A DNA stretch of 64,000 nucleotides from Cricetomys ansorgei (GCA_026225945.1 JAMJFZ010001226.1:659001-723000), one strand, 5' to 3'; counted from the stretch's first letter, positions 21,352-33,526 are shown. Program-made: numbers and translations. The notes: generated from the letters alone by a model not told the origin.

Positions 21352-21680
21352 AGTGAAGGGCCAGAGCCGTGACTCAGTGGGTAAAGGCACTTGCCCCCGA
21401 GCTTGAAGATCTGCATTCCACCCCTGGGACTCACGGGTGGAAGGAGAGAATCGAGTCTTGTTGGTTGCTTTTGAGACCGAGTCTTTTCACATAGCCCTGG
21501 CCGTCCTGGAACTGTGTAGACCAGTCTGGCTTTGAACTCACAGAGATCTGCCTGCTTCTGCCTCCCCAGTGCTGGAATGGATTAAAGGTGTGAACCACCA
21601 CTACTGGCAAGAATTGAGTCTTGAAAAACAGCCTCTAACCCACACACACAAATAAATGTAATAAATTTAAAAGAGAAGAA
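21352..21680 (+). mobile_element. B2 SINE interrupted by a B1
   Basis: B2 head ccgtgactcagtgggtaaag at 21370-21389; the tail (cctctaacccacacacacaa, ataaatgtaataaa) resumes at about 21630 after an inserted B1. Confidence 0.75.
21461..21609 (-). mobile_element. B1 SINE inserted in a B2, with target-site duplication
   Basis: Reverse B1 flanked by agaatcgagtcttg (21447-21460) and agaattgagtcttg (21610-21623), a 14-bp duplication with one mismatch. Confidence 0.9.
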
Positions 21681-21685
21681 ATAAA

Positions 21686-21902
21686 GGGCTGGAGAGATGG
21701 CTCGGCAGTTAAGAGCATTGACTGCTCTTCCAGAGGACCCATGTTAAGATTCCAGCGCTAACATGACAGGTCACAACCATCCCTAACTCAAGCCCTAGGG
21801 GATTCGATGCTTTCTTCCGGCCTCCAAGGGTGGTGCACAGACATCACGTAAGCCAAAGCACCCACACATATAAAATAATAATAATAATGAATAAATTTGA
21901 AA
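21686..21902 (+). mobile_element. B2 SINE
   Basis: ggctggagagatggctcggc, agttaagagcattgactgct, and a tail with (ATA)n and aataaa. Confidence 0.88.
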
Positions 21903-22062
21903 GAAAGGCAGGCGTGGTGGCATACGCCGGTAATTCTAACACTTGAGAGGTGAAGGATCAGGAGCTCAAGGCCGGCCCTATTCTAAAGCTGAAGCCATCC
22001 TGGGCTACATGAGACTCAGAATCAAACAGCAAAAAGCCAAAGCCAACAAAAGTAAAAAAAAA
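21903..22062 (+). mobile_element. B1 SINE, diverged
   Basis: aggcaggcgtggtggcatac and gccatcctgggctacatgag, followed by an A-rich tail. Confidence 0.6.
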
Positions 22063-22068
22063 ACAGTA

Positions 22069-22318
22069 AGGGCTGGAGAGAGAGCACAATGGTTAGCAGC
22101 GTCCGTTGCTCGCGGAGAACCTGGGCTCAGTGTCTAGCACCCATACTACGGTTGACCACCATTTGTAACTCCAGTTCTACGGAACCCGGCGTCTTCTTCT
22201 GAGTTCTGTTGGGTCCCAGGCGCACACACACAGGACACAGACATCTGTGCAGGCAAAACACCCGTAAACATAAAATAAAAACATATACATCCAAAAACAT
22301 GGTTTAAAATGAACAGAA
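22069..22318 (+). mobile_element. B2 SINE
   Basis: gggctggagagagagcacaa, ggcgtcttcttctgagttct and a CA/AATAAAA tail. Confidence 0.75.
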
Positions 22319-22319
22319 A

Positions 22320-23074
22320 GAAGCAGCGTGAATCTGACTTGGCAAGTGTTCCTCGTACCGCCGCTGGACTCGAAAAGCAAGACTCCAAGCGCGAGGAGGA
22401 CTACACCCTCTGAAAGCAAAGGATAAACAAGCCCGTGTCTGTTCGCACTCTGGTGTGTATGTCTAGCGAGGAGGCCGTGCACGGACACAATCAGGGCGAG
22501 AGAAAGAAGGAAGAACACAGAGAGGAGAAAGACGGGATGACGGGCAGTTCTCTAAAGCTTGCGAGAGAGTAACAGGATGTAAAGTCACAGAAGTCTAGTT
22601 GGTTTATGGAGGAAAATAGGCATCAGCTGTCAAACCTCAAAGCCTGCAGCCTAAGGACAAGACTCCATCAATGCCCAACCTCACTGCCCTCTTACGCCCA
22701 CTGTGGTGGCTCAACCAGCAGCAGGACATCTCCTGACAACTTGGCAGAGACTCGGAACCCCACCTGGACCCACTGAGTCAGAGTCCCCAGGTAATTGTGC
22801 CCTTGAAGATTGAGACGCCTTCTCTGTTCCTTCTGGGGTACAGGCAGTTTAGCCTCCCTAAAAACCATTCTAGCTGAAATCTCCACATTAAACCCAGGGA
22901 TCTGCTGTCCTCTGTCCTGGGGACAGAAAAACTGACACAGGGCAGTGCCTGAGGCCTGTACTGAATTCTAAAGGTCCTGGAATCCTGAGGGACATCCACA
23001 CCCCCTCTCATCCCTGCCACCAGGCTCTCCTTTCCCTGCCTCTAAGATCCCCGACTCCCCAAGTTCCAACTTAC
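22320..23074. other. Unique sequence in the Ddr1 5'UTR intron
   Basis: No repeat or coding similarity recognised. Confidence 0.5.
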
Positions 23075-23139
23075 TGAAGGTAGCAGAAGAGCCTTGGGCT
23101 GAGAAGGCTGAGTTGCCCTGGAGATTAGGGCGGGCTTAA
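23075..23139 (-). other. Ddr1: Candidate non-coding 5'UTR exon of Ddr1 (65 nt)
   Basis: On the minus strand a good acceptor (ggcttccctgtag|TTAAG) and an excellent donor (CTTCA|GTAAGT) enclose 65 nt between the CpG island and coding exon 1. Coding exon 1 begins at an acceptor, so an upstream non-coding exon is required; this is the best-looking candidate. Confidence 0.5.
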
Positions 23140-23853
23140 CTACAGGGAAGCCAGGTCACCCCAGGAGGTAGGAGGAGTTGGGGGGAGACTCCCCCATCCC
23201 TTTGTCTTCCTCCAGCTGCTCCCACAATGCTCTAGGGCAGGAATGAGAGGCAGCTGAGACCCCCCTCACTGAAGCAGCAGCTGAAGGGTCTGACTGGGTT
23301 GCCAGAGGGCACTTGGCTATCAAAGGAGAGCCTGGAACCAAAAGGCATCACGACCAGTCCCTTGGGGGTACAGCCCCATGATGCAGGGCAGCAGGCCGTT
23401 GGGACTGGGAAGTCTGGCAGGGAATTCTTGGGTGCCACTCTCCACCCCCACCTCTGTAGAAACAGCAGGGCCCTTGTTTCCCTGAGTAACCTTCATGCCT
23501 ATCCCAGATGAGTCATCAGAACCAGACAGTGCTGAGAGGAGTCAGGGGCAGAGATACAGAGCCAGGCAGGGACAGGAGGCCGGGGAGACAGCAGAAACAC
23601 AAAAGAGAGAGGTAAATAGAGCAGGCTCTGAGAACAGGGCTCAGGGCCAAGTGGAGGAGCTGTAGCAGCAAGCCGACAAGGTCTGGGGCAATCCCTCTCT
23701 CATCGTCTTCTAGGTCTTGATTCCCACAATGGAACTGGAAGGACAGGCTCAATGGCACCCCACCTGGCCTTTCTTCAACCAATTACAAGCCATGGAGCAA
23801 GCCACTGCCTCAGGCCCTTCATTTTCCTCTTCTAAACCCCCAAATCCAGAGAA

Positions 23854-23858
<5 letters not shown>

Positions 23859-23888
<30 letters not shown>
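23859..23888. repeat. (CA)n microsatellite
   Basis: About 14 uninterrupted CA dinucleotides. Confidence 0.95.
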
Positions 23889-23889
<1 letters not shown>

Positions 23890-24127
23890 AGGTAGGGTGA
23901 GACTTAACTGTAAACAGTAAACTAAAAGCCCCATGCTCACACTTCCAAGAACCTTACAGCCTCTCCTATGCATTCATTTGTTTGTGTTTTGTTTTGTTTT
24001 TCCCTTTCTAACTCAGATCATCTTGTCTCTTCAACATATCCACCAGCCTGCGTGCCACCAAGACCAGCTCCCGCACAATGCTGACCTACTCAATACTCTT
24101 GGAATCTTTTGCTGCCTGTGTTTGATA

Positions 24128-24302
24128 CTTTGTTTTTGAGGTGGGGGTGGTTGGTTGGGTTTTGGTTCTTTTCAGAGAGGGTCTCACTAGGTAGCCTCGG
24201 CTGGCCTGGAACTAGCTATGTGTAGACCAGGCTGGCCTTGAATTCATAGAGAGCCACCTGCCTCTTTCTCCTGAGTGCTGGGATTAAAGACAGCCAGATG
24301 GT
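24128..24302 (-). mobile_element. B1 SINE
   Basis: gtctcactaggtagcctcgg, tgtagaccaggctggccttg, gagtgctgggattaaagaca. Confidence 0.75.
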
Positions 24303-24319
24303 GGGTTGGTTGGATGATT

Positions 24320-24448
24320 TCTGAGACCAAGGTCTCAAGTAGTTCAAGTCTCCAAACTCACTGTGATGCCAAGGAAGGCTGACCTTCAACTCTTGATCCT
24401 CCAGCCTCCGCTTCCCAGAGGCTGTGATTACAGGTGTGTGCCATACAC
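24320..24448 (-). mobile_element. B1-like SINE, older
   Basis: ctgaccttcaactcttgatc, ttcccagaggctgtgattac, aggtgtgtgcca. Confidence 0.5.
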
Positions 24449-25239
24449 CCTAAGGTCATCTATAAAGTCATTTCTCACTATTTAGTAAGTTGCCACCTTT
24501 AGACACCTGTGAATACACATGCTCCCTGAGATCAGAAGACAATGTGAAACACAGACTCTGGAGTGCAGGATCCTCAGAGAACTGAGGCCAGCCCCAAACA
24601 CACATGGCTGACTAAGCCAGAGGGAGGAAGCCAAGAGCAGGTGGGGGGTGGGGGGTGGGGAACGACACACAGGTGGAACTGGGGTGGGAATTGCAGCAAG
24701 AAGAACAAGGACCATTTCTTCAATTTCTCACTAATTCTGCTAGGACCTGGCCCTACACTGCCACAAGGGTCTAGACACACCTACAGCCTTCTCAGCCAGT
24801 CGGTTCCAGGCCAGCCGGGAGGTGGCTGGCGCGCAGGGGGGGGCCGGGGGAGCGGGCCAGGAATGCCAGGCCAGAAGCTGACCCTGGCAACGTTGTCCAT
24901 TAGGCGGTGACCAGTCTCTTGGCACAACCCGGCAAGCTCGGACAGTGGCTGGTCTGGTAGGCTGGGCGTCAGGCTGGCTCCCTCTGGCTCGAGGCAGCTT
25001 AACCGAGCATGTCGGTAAGCACCACACAGGGGCACACCGAGAGGATGACTCAGTGGGCTACAAATGCGCACCTGTCCTCTTGGGGCTCGGTTCTCCCCTC
25101 ACCCAGGAAAAGAGAGATCCTTCCCTAGCAGGATACTTTCTGGAAACCCACGGCCCTCTCTGCTTCGGACTGGGAGTCAAAGCCTCGGGGGCAGCGGGCA
25201 GAGGGAGGTCCCCACCCTCGCCCCTGCCTCCCCACCTCA

Positions 25240-25645
25240 CCCCTACCTCTCATCGCTGTCCGGGGCCGACCCGGGCGTCAGGCCCCGGCCTGGGGCCTCC
25301 TTGGCGGCGGGGCGCGGGAGGGGAGCGCAGGCGCCGGCGGGGCTCGGGTGTCGGGAGGCGGCTCCCGCGAGCAGCTGTCGGGGGCCTGTTCCGGGGAGAG
25401 GAGCCAGCGCGGGGCCGGATCGCGCCCAGGCGCCGCCTCCCGGTGCCCGGCCCCCGCCCGCGCTCCCACGCCCGGCGCCGCCCCGCGCTCCTCTCCCGCC
25501 TCGCGTGTCCCCCCACCCCCGCGCGGAGCCTCCCCTAGGTGAACGCACGCCAATCCCCCCACCACCCTCGCCAACGAGGCCAGGGTACGGCGGTACCGGG
25601 AGGGGGCGGGCTGGGCCCCGCGCGGAAACGGCGCGTTCCCTCCTC
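25240..25645 (-). promoter_or_regulatory. Ddr1: CpG island, probable Ddr1 promoter and first exon region
   Basis: About 400 bp of dense CpG unlike anything else in the window, with GC-box-like gggggcggg at 25603-25611 and many cgccg/gcgcg clusters; no TATA box is evident. It lies about 5.6 kb upstream of coding exon 1. A plausible minus-strand donor (AGAG|GTAGGG) at 25247/25246 could end a non-coding exon 1. The start site itself cannot be read from sequence, and other first exons further right are possible. Confidence 0.7.
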
Positions 25646-25649
25646 CCCC

Positions 25650-28600
25650 TTTTCTGGCCTCGGTTCCTGGAGAGAGAGGGAGAGGGGAGCGGAGGGCAGC
25701 CCCAGGGCTCGCAGGAAAGAGCGGGTTCCCACAGGCCCGGCACCGAAGCCAGCGCGGAGCCTGGCTGGGGGAAGGGATCCAGGCTCACCTGCCTAGCCAG
25801 ACCCACCTGGTTCACCCCACCCCCTTCGCTACCCCTTGGCACCCCCACACCCACCCCACAGGCTCCCATCCCAGAGCCTGAGGGCGGGCCACACGCTTTA
25901 GCCTGTCCCCTTCTTCCAGACCCTCTCCCCAGCTCTGCAGCTGCCTCCTGTCCTCCCGGGAGCTCTGAGGTCCAGACTCTGGGTTCCCCCGGGGCTCCCA
26001 GCTCCATCCCAGCTCCATCGAGCTCGCCCTCGAGTTCCCCTCAGGCAAGCCTCCCTCAGCCCCAGCCAGCTCGGTCCCCGGTGGGAGCCGCAGTCTGGTT
26101 TCTGGCAAGGAGAGCAAAATGAAGCCAGGCCGGGATGGGGGGTAGAGGGTGGATAGAGGTGCTCTGAAAACCAGACACTGCCCCAAAGACAGCAACACAG
26201 GACCCAGAGATGTACGGAGACAATAAACGGAGAGCTGCCCGGCCACGGACAGGAGAGATGGGGGCAGGGAGGGACGACAGCAGAGCTCGGTCAGCACCAC
26301 CTGTCAGTTCGTTCTAACTCTCTCCACACCCCCACACCTGCCAAGTCCCCAGAAGATGCCGGGTCACAGAACAGTCTCTGGCAACCTAGCCATTCTCACA
26401 TGCTGTTGTACCTCCTAATTCAAAACTCACACCCAAGAGTACTTCCGACGAGTCCCAAGAAAAACACGAAGTCCAAACCAGACAAGCACACAAAAACCCT
26501 ACCAGAAAGATAAGCTAGGTCCAGGGAGAGGCCAAGGCAGGGTGGGTCTCCAGTTTACAAACCCAAGGACTCTCCAGCTTCGAAGAACCTGCTAAGGGTC
26601 CCCATGGTCACAGGGAGAACTGTCTCCAGACTTCCCACCGAGTCCGTAGGGACATTGCCCCACTCCCCACCCCCCAGAGCACCTACCCCTTTGCAGACAG
26701 CGGTAGGAAATACGGCCTTCCAGAGACTGGGCGGGGTGTGGATCCTGGCTGGGGGTGGGGCCACGGCTTCCAGTAACCTCACCTGCGACTGTGACAGCCC
26801 CTCCTCCCCGAGAGAGTCGCTCTGGGGAAGCCCTGGGACAGGACAGGCGGAGCTTCAGCTCCTGACACCCTCTGGGACATTCCCCGCCCCAGACTCCCTC
26901 TGACCAACGAAGGAAGGGTCCATGGGGGACGTGGAGGAAGCCAGAGTCTTGAAACCTCTGCCCCTTTCTCACTCTCCCAGGAAAAATTCCTAGTCGGTGA
27001 TGCCCACCTCGCCCCAGATCGGGGCTGGAGGAGTAGGGGCTGGGGCCCAGCGGAGTCAAGTGACAACAGAAAAGGAGCTGGAGCCGGCTGGAATGCGCTG
27101 CTTGGAGCCTAGATTCCCAGGGGCCAGAGAGGGAAATCCCAGCCATCAGGGGCCTAGAGAACTGAGCCAAGAACCAAAAGTGTGCCCGCCCAGTCATCCG
27201 CGGCTCCACGAGCCCCTCTGCTCCCCTCAGGCACTCACAAACCCAGAGGACCCCACGGTACCCTAGCCGAGGAAGAGATCTCTACTCTCTCAGGCACTCT
27301 TCCGAGCTAGACTGACGTTTTCTACAAGCCCAGAAAGAAGAGGGGGAAAACAGCTGGAGGAGGGGGGTGAGCAAGAGAGAGAGGCACATAGGAGAAGAGC
27401 TCAGCCCCAGGCCTGCAGACCACCCTGCCACTGCAGGGAAGCAGGGCAGAACCAGAGAGAGGAGGCTGGACCAGATGGGCCCACCCTCACTGCCCCCAGC
27501 GCACACCAGCCATGCAGCTGCCTCTAGGGGAGCAGGTTGGGTCAGCAGCTGGGGAGAGTGGGAAGCCTCTGGTGGGGGCGGGGTAGCGAGCTGGGAAAGA
27601 CCCTGGCTATAGGTCAGACTTTAAAGCCACTGAGTTCAAATGAGAAACTGAGGCCTGGAGTATGAAAGAGAGAGGTGACATAAATCTGGGTCAGAAAAAT
27701 GAAACAGATTAGCTGTGGGTAGTGGGGGGGGGACCCAGAAGGGATGGAGGACCAGGGGAGAGAGGGAGAGGAGCCAATGGTCACATAGGCAATGGTTACA
27801 GAAACGGCAACTGGAATGGAGAAAACAGAGCGGTTGGGATGAAATTGAGAAACGGAGGCAGGAAGGTAGAGACGGAGGCATGGAGTTTAAAGTTAAAACC
27901 AAAACACCAGGGTGCAGGCCTAGGAAGGACAACCTCGAGACACATGGAGGGCCCAGAGATAGAAATAAATCTGTTCCCGGGCTGCAGCCGCCAAGGCCCC
28001 GCCTCTAGCAGGTCAACCTGTTTCCACGCGGGGCCTCCAGCCAGTCCTACCTGGTCCCTTCCCACAAAGGCAGCCCAGCCCCAAGGCCTTCTCCTGCCCT
28101 CCCAAGTGAGCTCTGACTTTCTCCCTCACCTCCGGGTTCTTCCAGGTTTCAGTCTCTCTAGTCTCAGGCCTTTGGGGATCCAGGTCCGAGGCCGATGAAG
28201 CCTCCCGGCTTTGTCCAAGCTCCAGCCTCGGGGGCCCAAGAGCAGCTGCCCCGGCCAGCTGCGGCTGGCTTCAAGGTGACCATGGCAACCCGGCCCTGCT
28301 CCCCTCGCTGAGCCTCTCAGCCCCCGCAGAGAGGGAGGGGACAGCGTAGCCCAGAGAAAGGGAGGGGAGGCTGAGAACTGTGAATCTGGACCAAAGGGGT
28401 CTCCTAGACAAAGGAAGCCCGGACAAAGAGACCCCCCAGACAAAGGCAGCCAAGGAGGAGGGCCAACTGAAAGCAGCTTGGGATGGCTGCCGCCAAGGGC
28501 TTAAGCTGGGTTCACCCTGCAGAGCACAGGACCAGGTGGGATGTGAGAACTAAAGTTGGAAGCAGAGGGGTTCGGAACTGACTGAGGGTTGCCCTTTGGG

Positions 28601-29430
28601 GACTTTCTTCTGAGTCCCAACAATGCATCTCCTTTCCTGGGACCTTTGATTTTGTTCCCCCCCGAGAAGAATCCCCCAGTGGTAGCGATGGCCCACAGAA
28701 ACACCTGAAGCCAAAGGGCACCTTCAGTCTTCAAGAGTTGGCCTGTCACATGTTCAGTGGGGAAAAAAAGCGTCTTCAGAGGACTCTCTCCCGCCTGTGA
28801 TTTAAAAGCCGTGAGCCCCAAAGCCTTCGGACAGTGACTGATTGGGCTGGGAGAGGGTGGGGCCAGGAGGTGACAACTCATCTCAGGCTCCGCCCTCTGA
28901 AAGGACTGCTGTCGACTTCCAATCCCATCTGCCTTCCCTTGGCTGAGTCTCCACAGTCCAGTACCCTCCCACTAGGACGAAGGGCCCTGGAGTTCGTGTG
29001 GGTGGTAACTCCGCCAGCTTCCTTTGTGGCTTTCTGGTGTGTGACTGAGGATCTCTGAGTGTCCCTCCTAATCCATCTCACAGAGCGTGGCTAAGACTCT
29101 GCTGAGAGGTCTCTGAGTGCTTCCCCCGACAGAGGGAGAGTCACAGAAGGCAGGCTCCTGTGCTGTAGATACAGCTGGAAGGGGCTGTAGGAGCCAGGGG
29201 AGAGCCAGGAAGCATCCTCCTGTAAAAGCACAACTCCAAGTAAGTCCAGGTGAGGTTAAGGTTTGCAGATGAGCCAAGGCTCCCTCAGGCTTTGCCAAAG
29301 GGTATGTGTGGCAACTTTAACTGGAAGTACACCCCAGGGTGGTACACCAGCAAGACAGCCTGGACTAGCTTGGCCCTGTTCTGTAGGAGAGGAAGAAGGC
29401 CTTGGGGCTTTGAGCTGGGAAACGACAGGA
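25650..29430. other. SINE-poor, GC-rich upstream flank of Ddr1
   Basis: About 3.8 kb almost without SINEs, which is rare here and is compatible with regulatory constraint. Short purine-rich runs occur at 24640-24660 and 27715-27790. Open frames are short or proline/glycine-biased and unconvincing. Confidence 0.45.
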
Positions 29431-29940
29431 TTAGGTTTGCTTTTTTTTTTTTCTTTTTCTTTTTTGTAAGCAGAGCCTGGCAGTTTCTCAGAGATGCAAA
29501 GTTCAGGACAATGGAGGGGAAGGGAGCAGTTAACCCTATCTCTGTCCTGTCCACACAACCCTTATGGCTCGCCTCCCACCCCAGCCAGGAATGAAATGGG
29601 TAAATGGTGGCAGCCAGTGGGAATCGAGACACACGGTAGGTCCCTTCTGCAGCGTCTCTATCCTGTCTCCTCCAGCCCTCGGAGGAGGGTGCTTAAGGCT
29701 CTTCATGAAAACCACCAACCAGGTCCAGAGATGTTGGAACTTGCCTCAATCCAAGGCAAGTGGACGCTTCCCGCCCAGGGCTTCTGGATTCTTCCGTCTC
29801 ACTTTTCCAAGATTGGGATGGGGATCTAGAGTGGTTCCTTCAATGCAGTCTTGAGTTCTGGGCACTTGGCAAATCTCTGTTGATACAGTTCATTGCTTCT
29901 GTCCTTATGAGATTCCTAGTGACAGCAATGAACAAGGAAA

Positions 29941-29955
29941 CCACTAGGCGGCGCT
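29941..29955 (+). promoter_or_regulatory. CTCF-like core
   Basis: ccactaggcggcgct matches the CTCF core CCASYAGRKGGC with one mismatch, pointing right. Confidence 0.45.
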
Positions 29956-30274
29956 GCCAAGCAGGTGACCAAGACGGAGCACTGCGAAGGAAAGTGAAAA
30001 GCCTGGGGTGGGGGGTGGGGGGTGAGGTGGAGAAGCTGGCCGGGCGGGGGAGGAACCCAGGCCTCAAATACCAAGGGATGGGTCAGAACAGTGCCAGCAC
30101 CCGGGACACCAGATTGTTTCCTTTTGTGCACCAAAAAGTGTCTCTTCTGCTTTCATTTGCTGAGGGCCCGTTAGCATTGGTTACCTCCCTGTTGATGTGC
30201 CAGGCTGCTCTCAAGAGCTTTCCAGACTCTCTGTTAGTTCCTCCCTGCAGTTCTGTGATGAGGGACGGATTTAT

Positions 30275-30418
30275 GTATGTATTCGTTCATTTGTTTAGAG
30301 ACAGGGTCTCTGTATATAGCCCCAGGCATCCTGGAACTGGCTATGTAGACCAGGCTGTCCTGGAATTCAAAGACATCTGACTGCCTCTGCCTCCCCAGTG
30401 TACCACCACACCCTGCTG
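30275..30418 (-). mobile_element. B1 SINE
   Basis: agacagggtctctgtatata, gtagaccaggctgtcctgga, tgcctctgcctccccagtgt. Confidence 0.85.
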
Positions 30419-30494
30419 CAGTGGAGAATTTTAAAATATGTTCGCTCTTGCCAGGTATGGTGGTGCAGGCCTCTAATCTCATCATAAAGAGAAC

Positions 30495-30545
30495 CAAGGG
30501 GGAGGGGGAGAGGGAAGGAGGAAGTGGGAGAAGGAGGGAGAGGGG

Positions 30546-30589
<44 letters not shown>

Positions 30590-30592
30590 CTG
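30495..30592. repeat. (GGGAGA)n/(GA)n purine tract
   Basis: About 100 bp of G/A only on the plus strand, ending in about 17 GA dinucleotides; it sits in the middle of a broken B1. Confidence 0.9.
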
Positions 30593-30659
30593 ATACTGAC
30601 TGGTGGTGTGGGCATTGTGATCCCAGCTGCTTGGGAGGCAGGATCAAAAATTCAGTGCC

Positions 30660-30878
30660 TGCCTAGGTTGCCATGGAGTTCTAGGGGTCAGCTTGCTCTG
30701 TGGATCCCCTATCTCTGCCTTCCTAGACTGGAATTACAGGCAGGCCATCACACCTACCTGGTATTTACGTGGACTCTAGATATCTGAATAACTGGTCCTC
30801 TGGGTTCTAGATATTTGAACACTGATCCTTATACTTTGGGATAAGTGCTTAACCAGTGAACTATCTTCCCAGCCTCAC
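30660..30878 (-). mobile_element. B4-like SINE
   Basis: agactggaattacaggcagg, then the tRNA-type end gtgcttaaccagtgaactat and cttcccagcc. Confidence 0.4.
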
Positions 30879-30928
30879 AATGAGTTTGAAGTCTGGAGAA
30901 GTGAGATCCTGTCTCAAGGACTGGAAGT

Positions 30929-31125
30929 GGGGCTGGAGAGATGGTTCAGCAGTTAGGAGCATATATTGCTCTTCCAGAAGACCTGGATTTGGTTCTCGGC
31001 ACCCATGTTAGGCAGCTCACAGCCACCTGTAATTCCAGCTCCAGGAGATCCAATACACTCCTCTGGTCTCCATGGGCATTCACAATACACAGACACGTAA
31101 ATATAAATACAAATAATGTTTTTAA
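30929..31125 (+). mobile_element. B2 SINE
   Basis: gggctggagagatggttcag, cagttaggagcatatattgc, ctgtaattccagctccagga, and an aaatataaatacaaat tail. Confidence 0.9.
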
Positions 31126-31212
31126 AGTGAGCTTTCCCTTCATCTCTCAGGAAGAATACTAGCAACCACCTTGCATACAGAGAATGGACAGAGATCCAAA
31201 GAGTAGCAAATG

Positions 31213-31394
31213 AGAGGCTGGAGAGAGGCTCAGTGGTTAAGAGCACTGGCTGCTCCTGCAGAGGACCTTCATGAGGCTTACAACCAGTTCCAGGGGATCT
31301 GACGCCCTCTTCTGGCCTCCACAGGCACTGCATACACAAGGTGCACAGACAAACACGCGGATCAGACACCCCGTACACATAAAATAAAAATACG
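31213..31394 (+). mobile_element. B2 SINE
   Basis: agaggctcagtggttaagag, ctgacgccctcttctggcct (CTCF-like B2 motif, reverse) and a cataaaataaaaa tail. Confidence 0.9.
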
Positions 31395-31530
31395 GTGAGC
31401 TGGGTGTGGTGGGACATGCCTTTAATTCCAATGCTTGGGCAGCAGAGGCAAGGGACCTCTATGAGTTGTAGGCCAGCCTGGTCTACCAGTGAGCTCCAGA
31501 TCAGCCAAGGTTACACAGTGAGGACCATCA
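31395..31530 (+). mobile_element. B1 SINE
   Basis: gagctgggtgtggtgggaca, gaggcaagggacctctatga, cagcctggtctaccagtgag. Confidence 0.75.
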
Positions 31531-31589
31531 CCGCTAATAATGATAACAACAGTAAATAAAAATTTTAAAATAACTTTTTAAAGCGGGGA

Positions 31590-32365
31590 ACGATTAGCTT
31601 AAGGCCGCACTGGAAGTCAAAGTCAGCGTCTTCCAAGCCAAGGTGAGTGAGACGTCTGTGGATCTATGTGAAAATCACTCACTCCACGTTTTCATTCCCT
31701 CAGAAGCTTTAAGAATGACGGGACGCATGTTCGGGTCATGTGTAAAGGACCCGGCCTGCACGCGAGCACCTGACTCTGTTGGTTTCTCTTTCGAAGCCTC
31801 AGAGTCTCCGCTGCTTTCCTACCAAGGGAAAGCCACAGGGCCAGTACTAACACATTTCTTGGCAATTTGAATAGACCTGAGCCAGGGAAGAATTGAGTCA
31901 TCGCTGGGCACACAGAGAGAGCCGTGCCAAGTTCAAAAGAACCTAGCGGAGCTGGGCGGAGTTCGTGTTGCCAGCGGCAACTTCACTTCAGAAAAACAAC
32001 ACTATTCGTCTAATTTTCAAGGTGCCTTTGGCTTGTGTTCACTGCCACCCTGTTTGGGGCTTTGTAGCCGTTGAGTTGCTAAAGTATGCAGAGTTCATAG
32101 TTAGCTGGCTTTGCATGCGTGATAAAATTAGCTTTAGTTAAGTTCATGAAAGTGTCTGTCCTTCCTTGTCTGTTCAAACAGAGTCTCCTGACTGTTGAAC
32201 TAACATAAACCGGGGCCACCCAGGAGACTTCAAGGGAAACTATAGTGCTAGAATCCCTGGTGCAGGTCGGAGTCTCCCCCAACCTCAAGAAAGTTGGAAC
32301 ATGGGGCAGGGTGGAGAAGGGGGAAGTGCCCAGGCTAATTTCTAGGACAGAATCAAGAATTAAAG
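31590..32365. other. Unique segment
   Basis: About 780 bp of single-copy-looking sequence between SINE clusters; no coding signal seen. Confidence 0.5.
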
Positions 32366-32368
32366 TGA

Positions 32369-32447
32369 GGGGGCTGCAGATGTATCTCAGTTGGTAGAGG
32401 ACTGACCTAGCATGCACAAGGCCCTGGGTTCAAAGTCCAGCACTGCC
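32369..32447 (+). mobile_element. ID (BC1-type) SINE
   Basis: ggggctgcagatgtatctca, gttggtagaggactgaccta, ggccctgggttcaaagtcca: well-preserved A and B boxes. Confidence 0.87.
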
Positions 32448-32600
32448 TATAACTGGCAGTGGTCAGGCTTAGTAATGAACCCCTTTAATCCTGGGAGGCA
32501 GAGACAGGCGGATCTCTATAAGTTAGAGACCAGTCATATCTAAATAGCAAGTTCCAGGACAGCCAGGCAGCCGGGGCTACACGGTGAGACTCCCCTGCCC
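32448..32600 (+). mobile_element. B1 SINE
   Basis: tgggaggcagagacaggcgg, agttccaggacagccaggca, ctacacggtgagactcccct. Confidence 0.65.
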
Positions 32601-32604
32601 CTTT

Positions 32605-32772
32605 CTCTATGGTTTTATGAGACAGGGTCTCTCTCTCTCTACATAGCCCTGGCTGTCCTAGAATTCACTGTGTAGACCAGGCTGGCTTTGAACTCACGGA
32701 GATCTTCCTGCCTCTCTCTCTGCCTCCTGAGAGCTAAGATTAAAGGCGTGTGCCACAACATAACACCTGGCC
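32605..32772 (-). mobile_element. B1 SINE, inverted relative to the previous copy
   Basis: tgagacagggtctctctctc, gtgtagaccaggctggcttt, gattaaaggcgtgtgccaca. Confidence 0.87.
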
Positions 32773-32889
32773 TCCTTTTATTTTATTTTATTTTTTTGAG
32801 GATCTTTCTTAAAACAACAACAAAACCAAAACCAACATGGGCTGTCAAATTTTTCCTAAATCAACATGCTTACGTTTTGTGTGTGTGTG

Positions 32890-33070
32890 AGAGAGAGACA
32901 ATGTCTCCTGTATTACAGGCAGACCTCCATCTTGTTATGTAGCCAAAGATGACTTTGATCCTGAGTATAGGCATGCTCATGAGGCCTGCTCTGTGCTGTG
33001 CTGGGAAGGGAACCCAGGGCTCTGTTTATGCTAAGCAAGCAAGCTCCCGACCGACCGAGCCTTACCCCAG
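32890..33070 (-). mobile_element. B4-like SINE
   Basis: gttatgtagccaaagatgac, then the tRNA-type end aacccagggctctgtttatg and ctaagcaagcaagctcccga. Confidence 0.5.
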
Positions 33071-33526
33071 CAATAGCAATATGCATACATTTTTGAAGGA
33101 TATGACTTTTACATAGAAGAAAAGGAACAAGGAGTATGTTTTTAAGAACGCTGGGCTGCAAGCATAAGAAGAAACTCAACCAAAAGTGATGGAAGGGTCT
33201 GACTTACTTCGATGATGCTATCCGGTCACGTTTTTCTGTGTTTTCTCCCTGTTCCACAGATGGAGACTCACTCTCAGACACTGACCAGATGCCTTAGCTG
33301 ACATCACATCCCCACAGCCATTTCCAGAGGCACAGATCTTTCCCAGAAATGCCCTACAGACTCCCCACATCCTCTGGCCTACAGCCTGCACCTCAACCTG
33401 CCATGGAAGAGTAATATCATGGATAGCTTAGACTTCTTGGCCTGCAAAGGGACCGCCCTTCCTGAAATAAAGGCAAAGGCGACTCTGAAGCAAGGCATAA
33501 ATAACACTGTAAATGTTAGCAGTGGA

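Noticed and set aside
25064..26122. 352-codon proline-rich plus-strand open frame and its minus-strand counterpart (25243-26007)
   Set aside because: Lies over the CpG island, where GC bias removes stop codons; no recognisable domain.
32369..32447. Possible tRNA gene
   Set aside because: A and B boxes belong to an ID SINE (tRNA-Ala derived) with no complete cloverleaf. The B2 heads were rejected as tRNA genes for the same reason.
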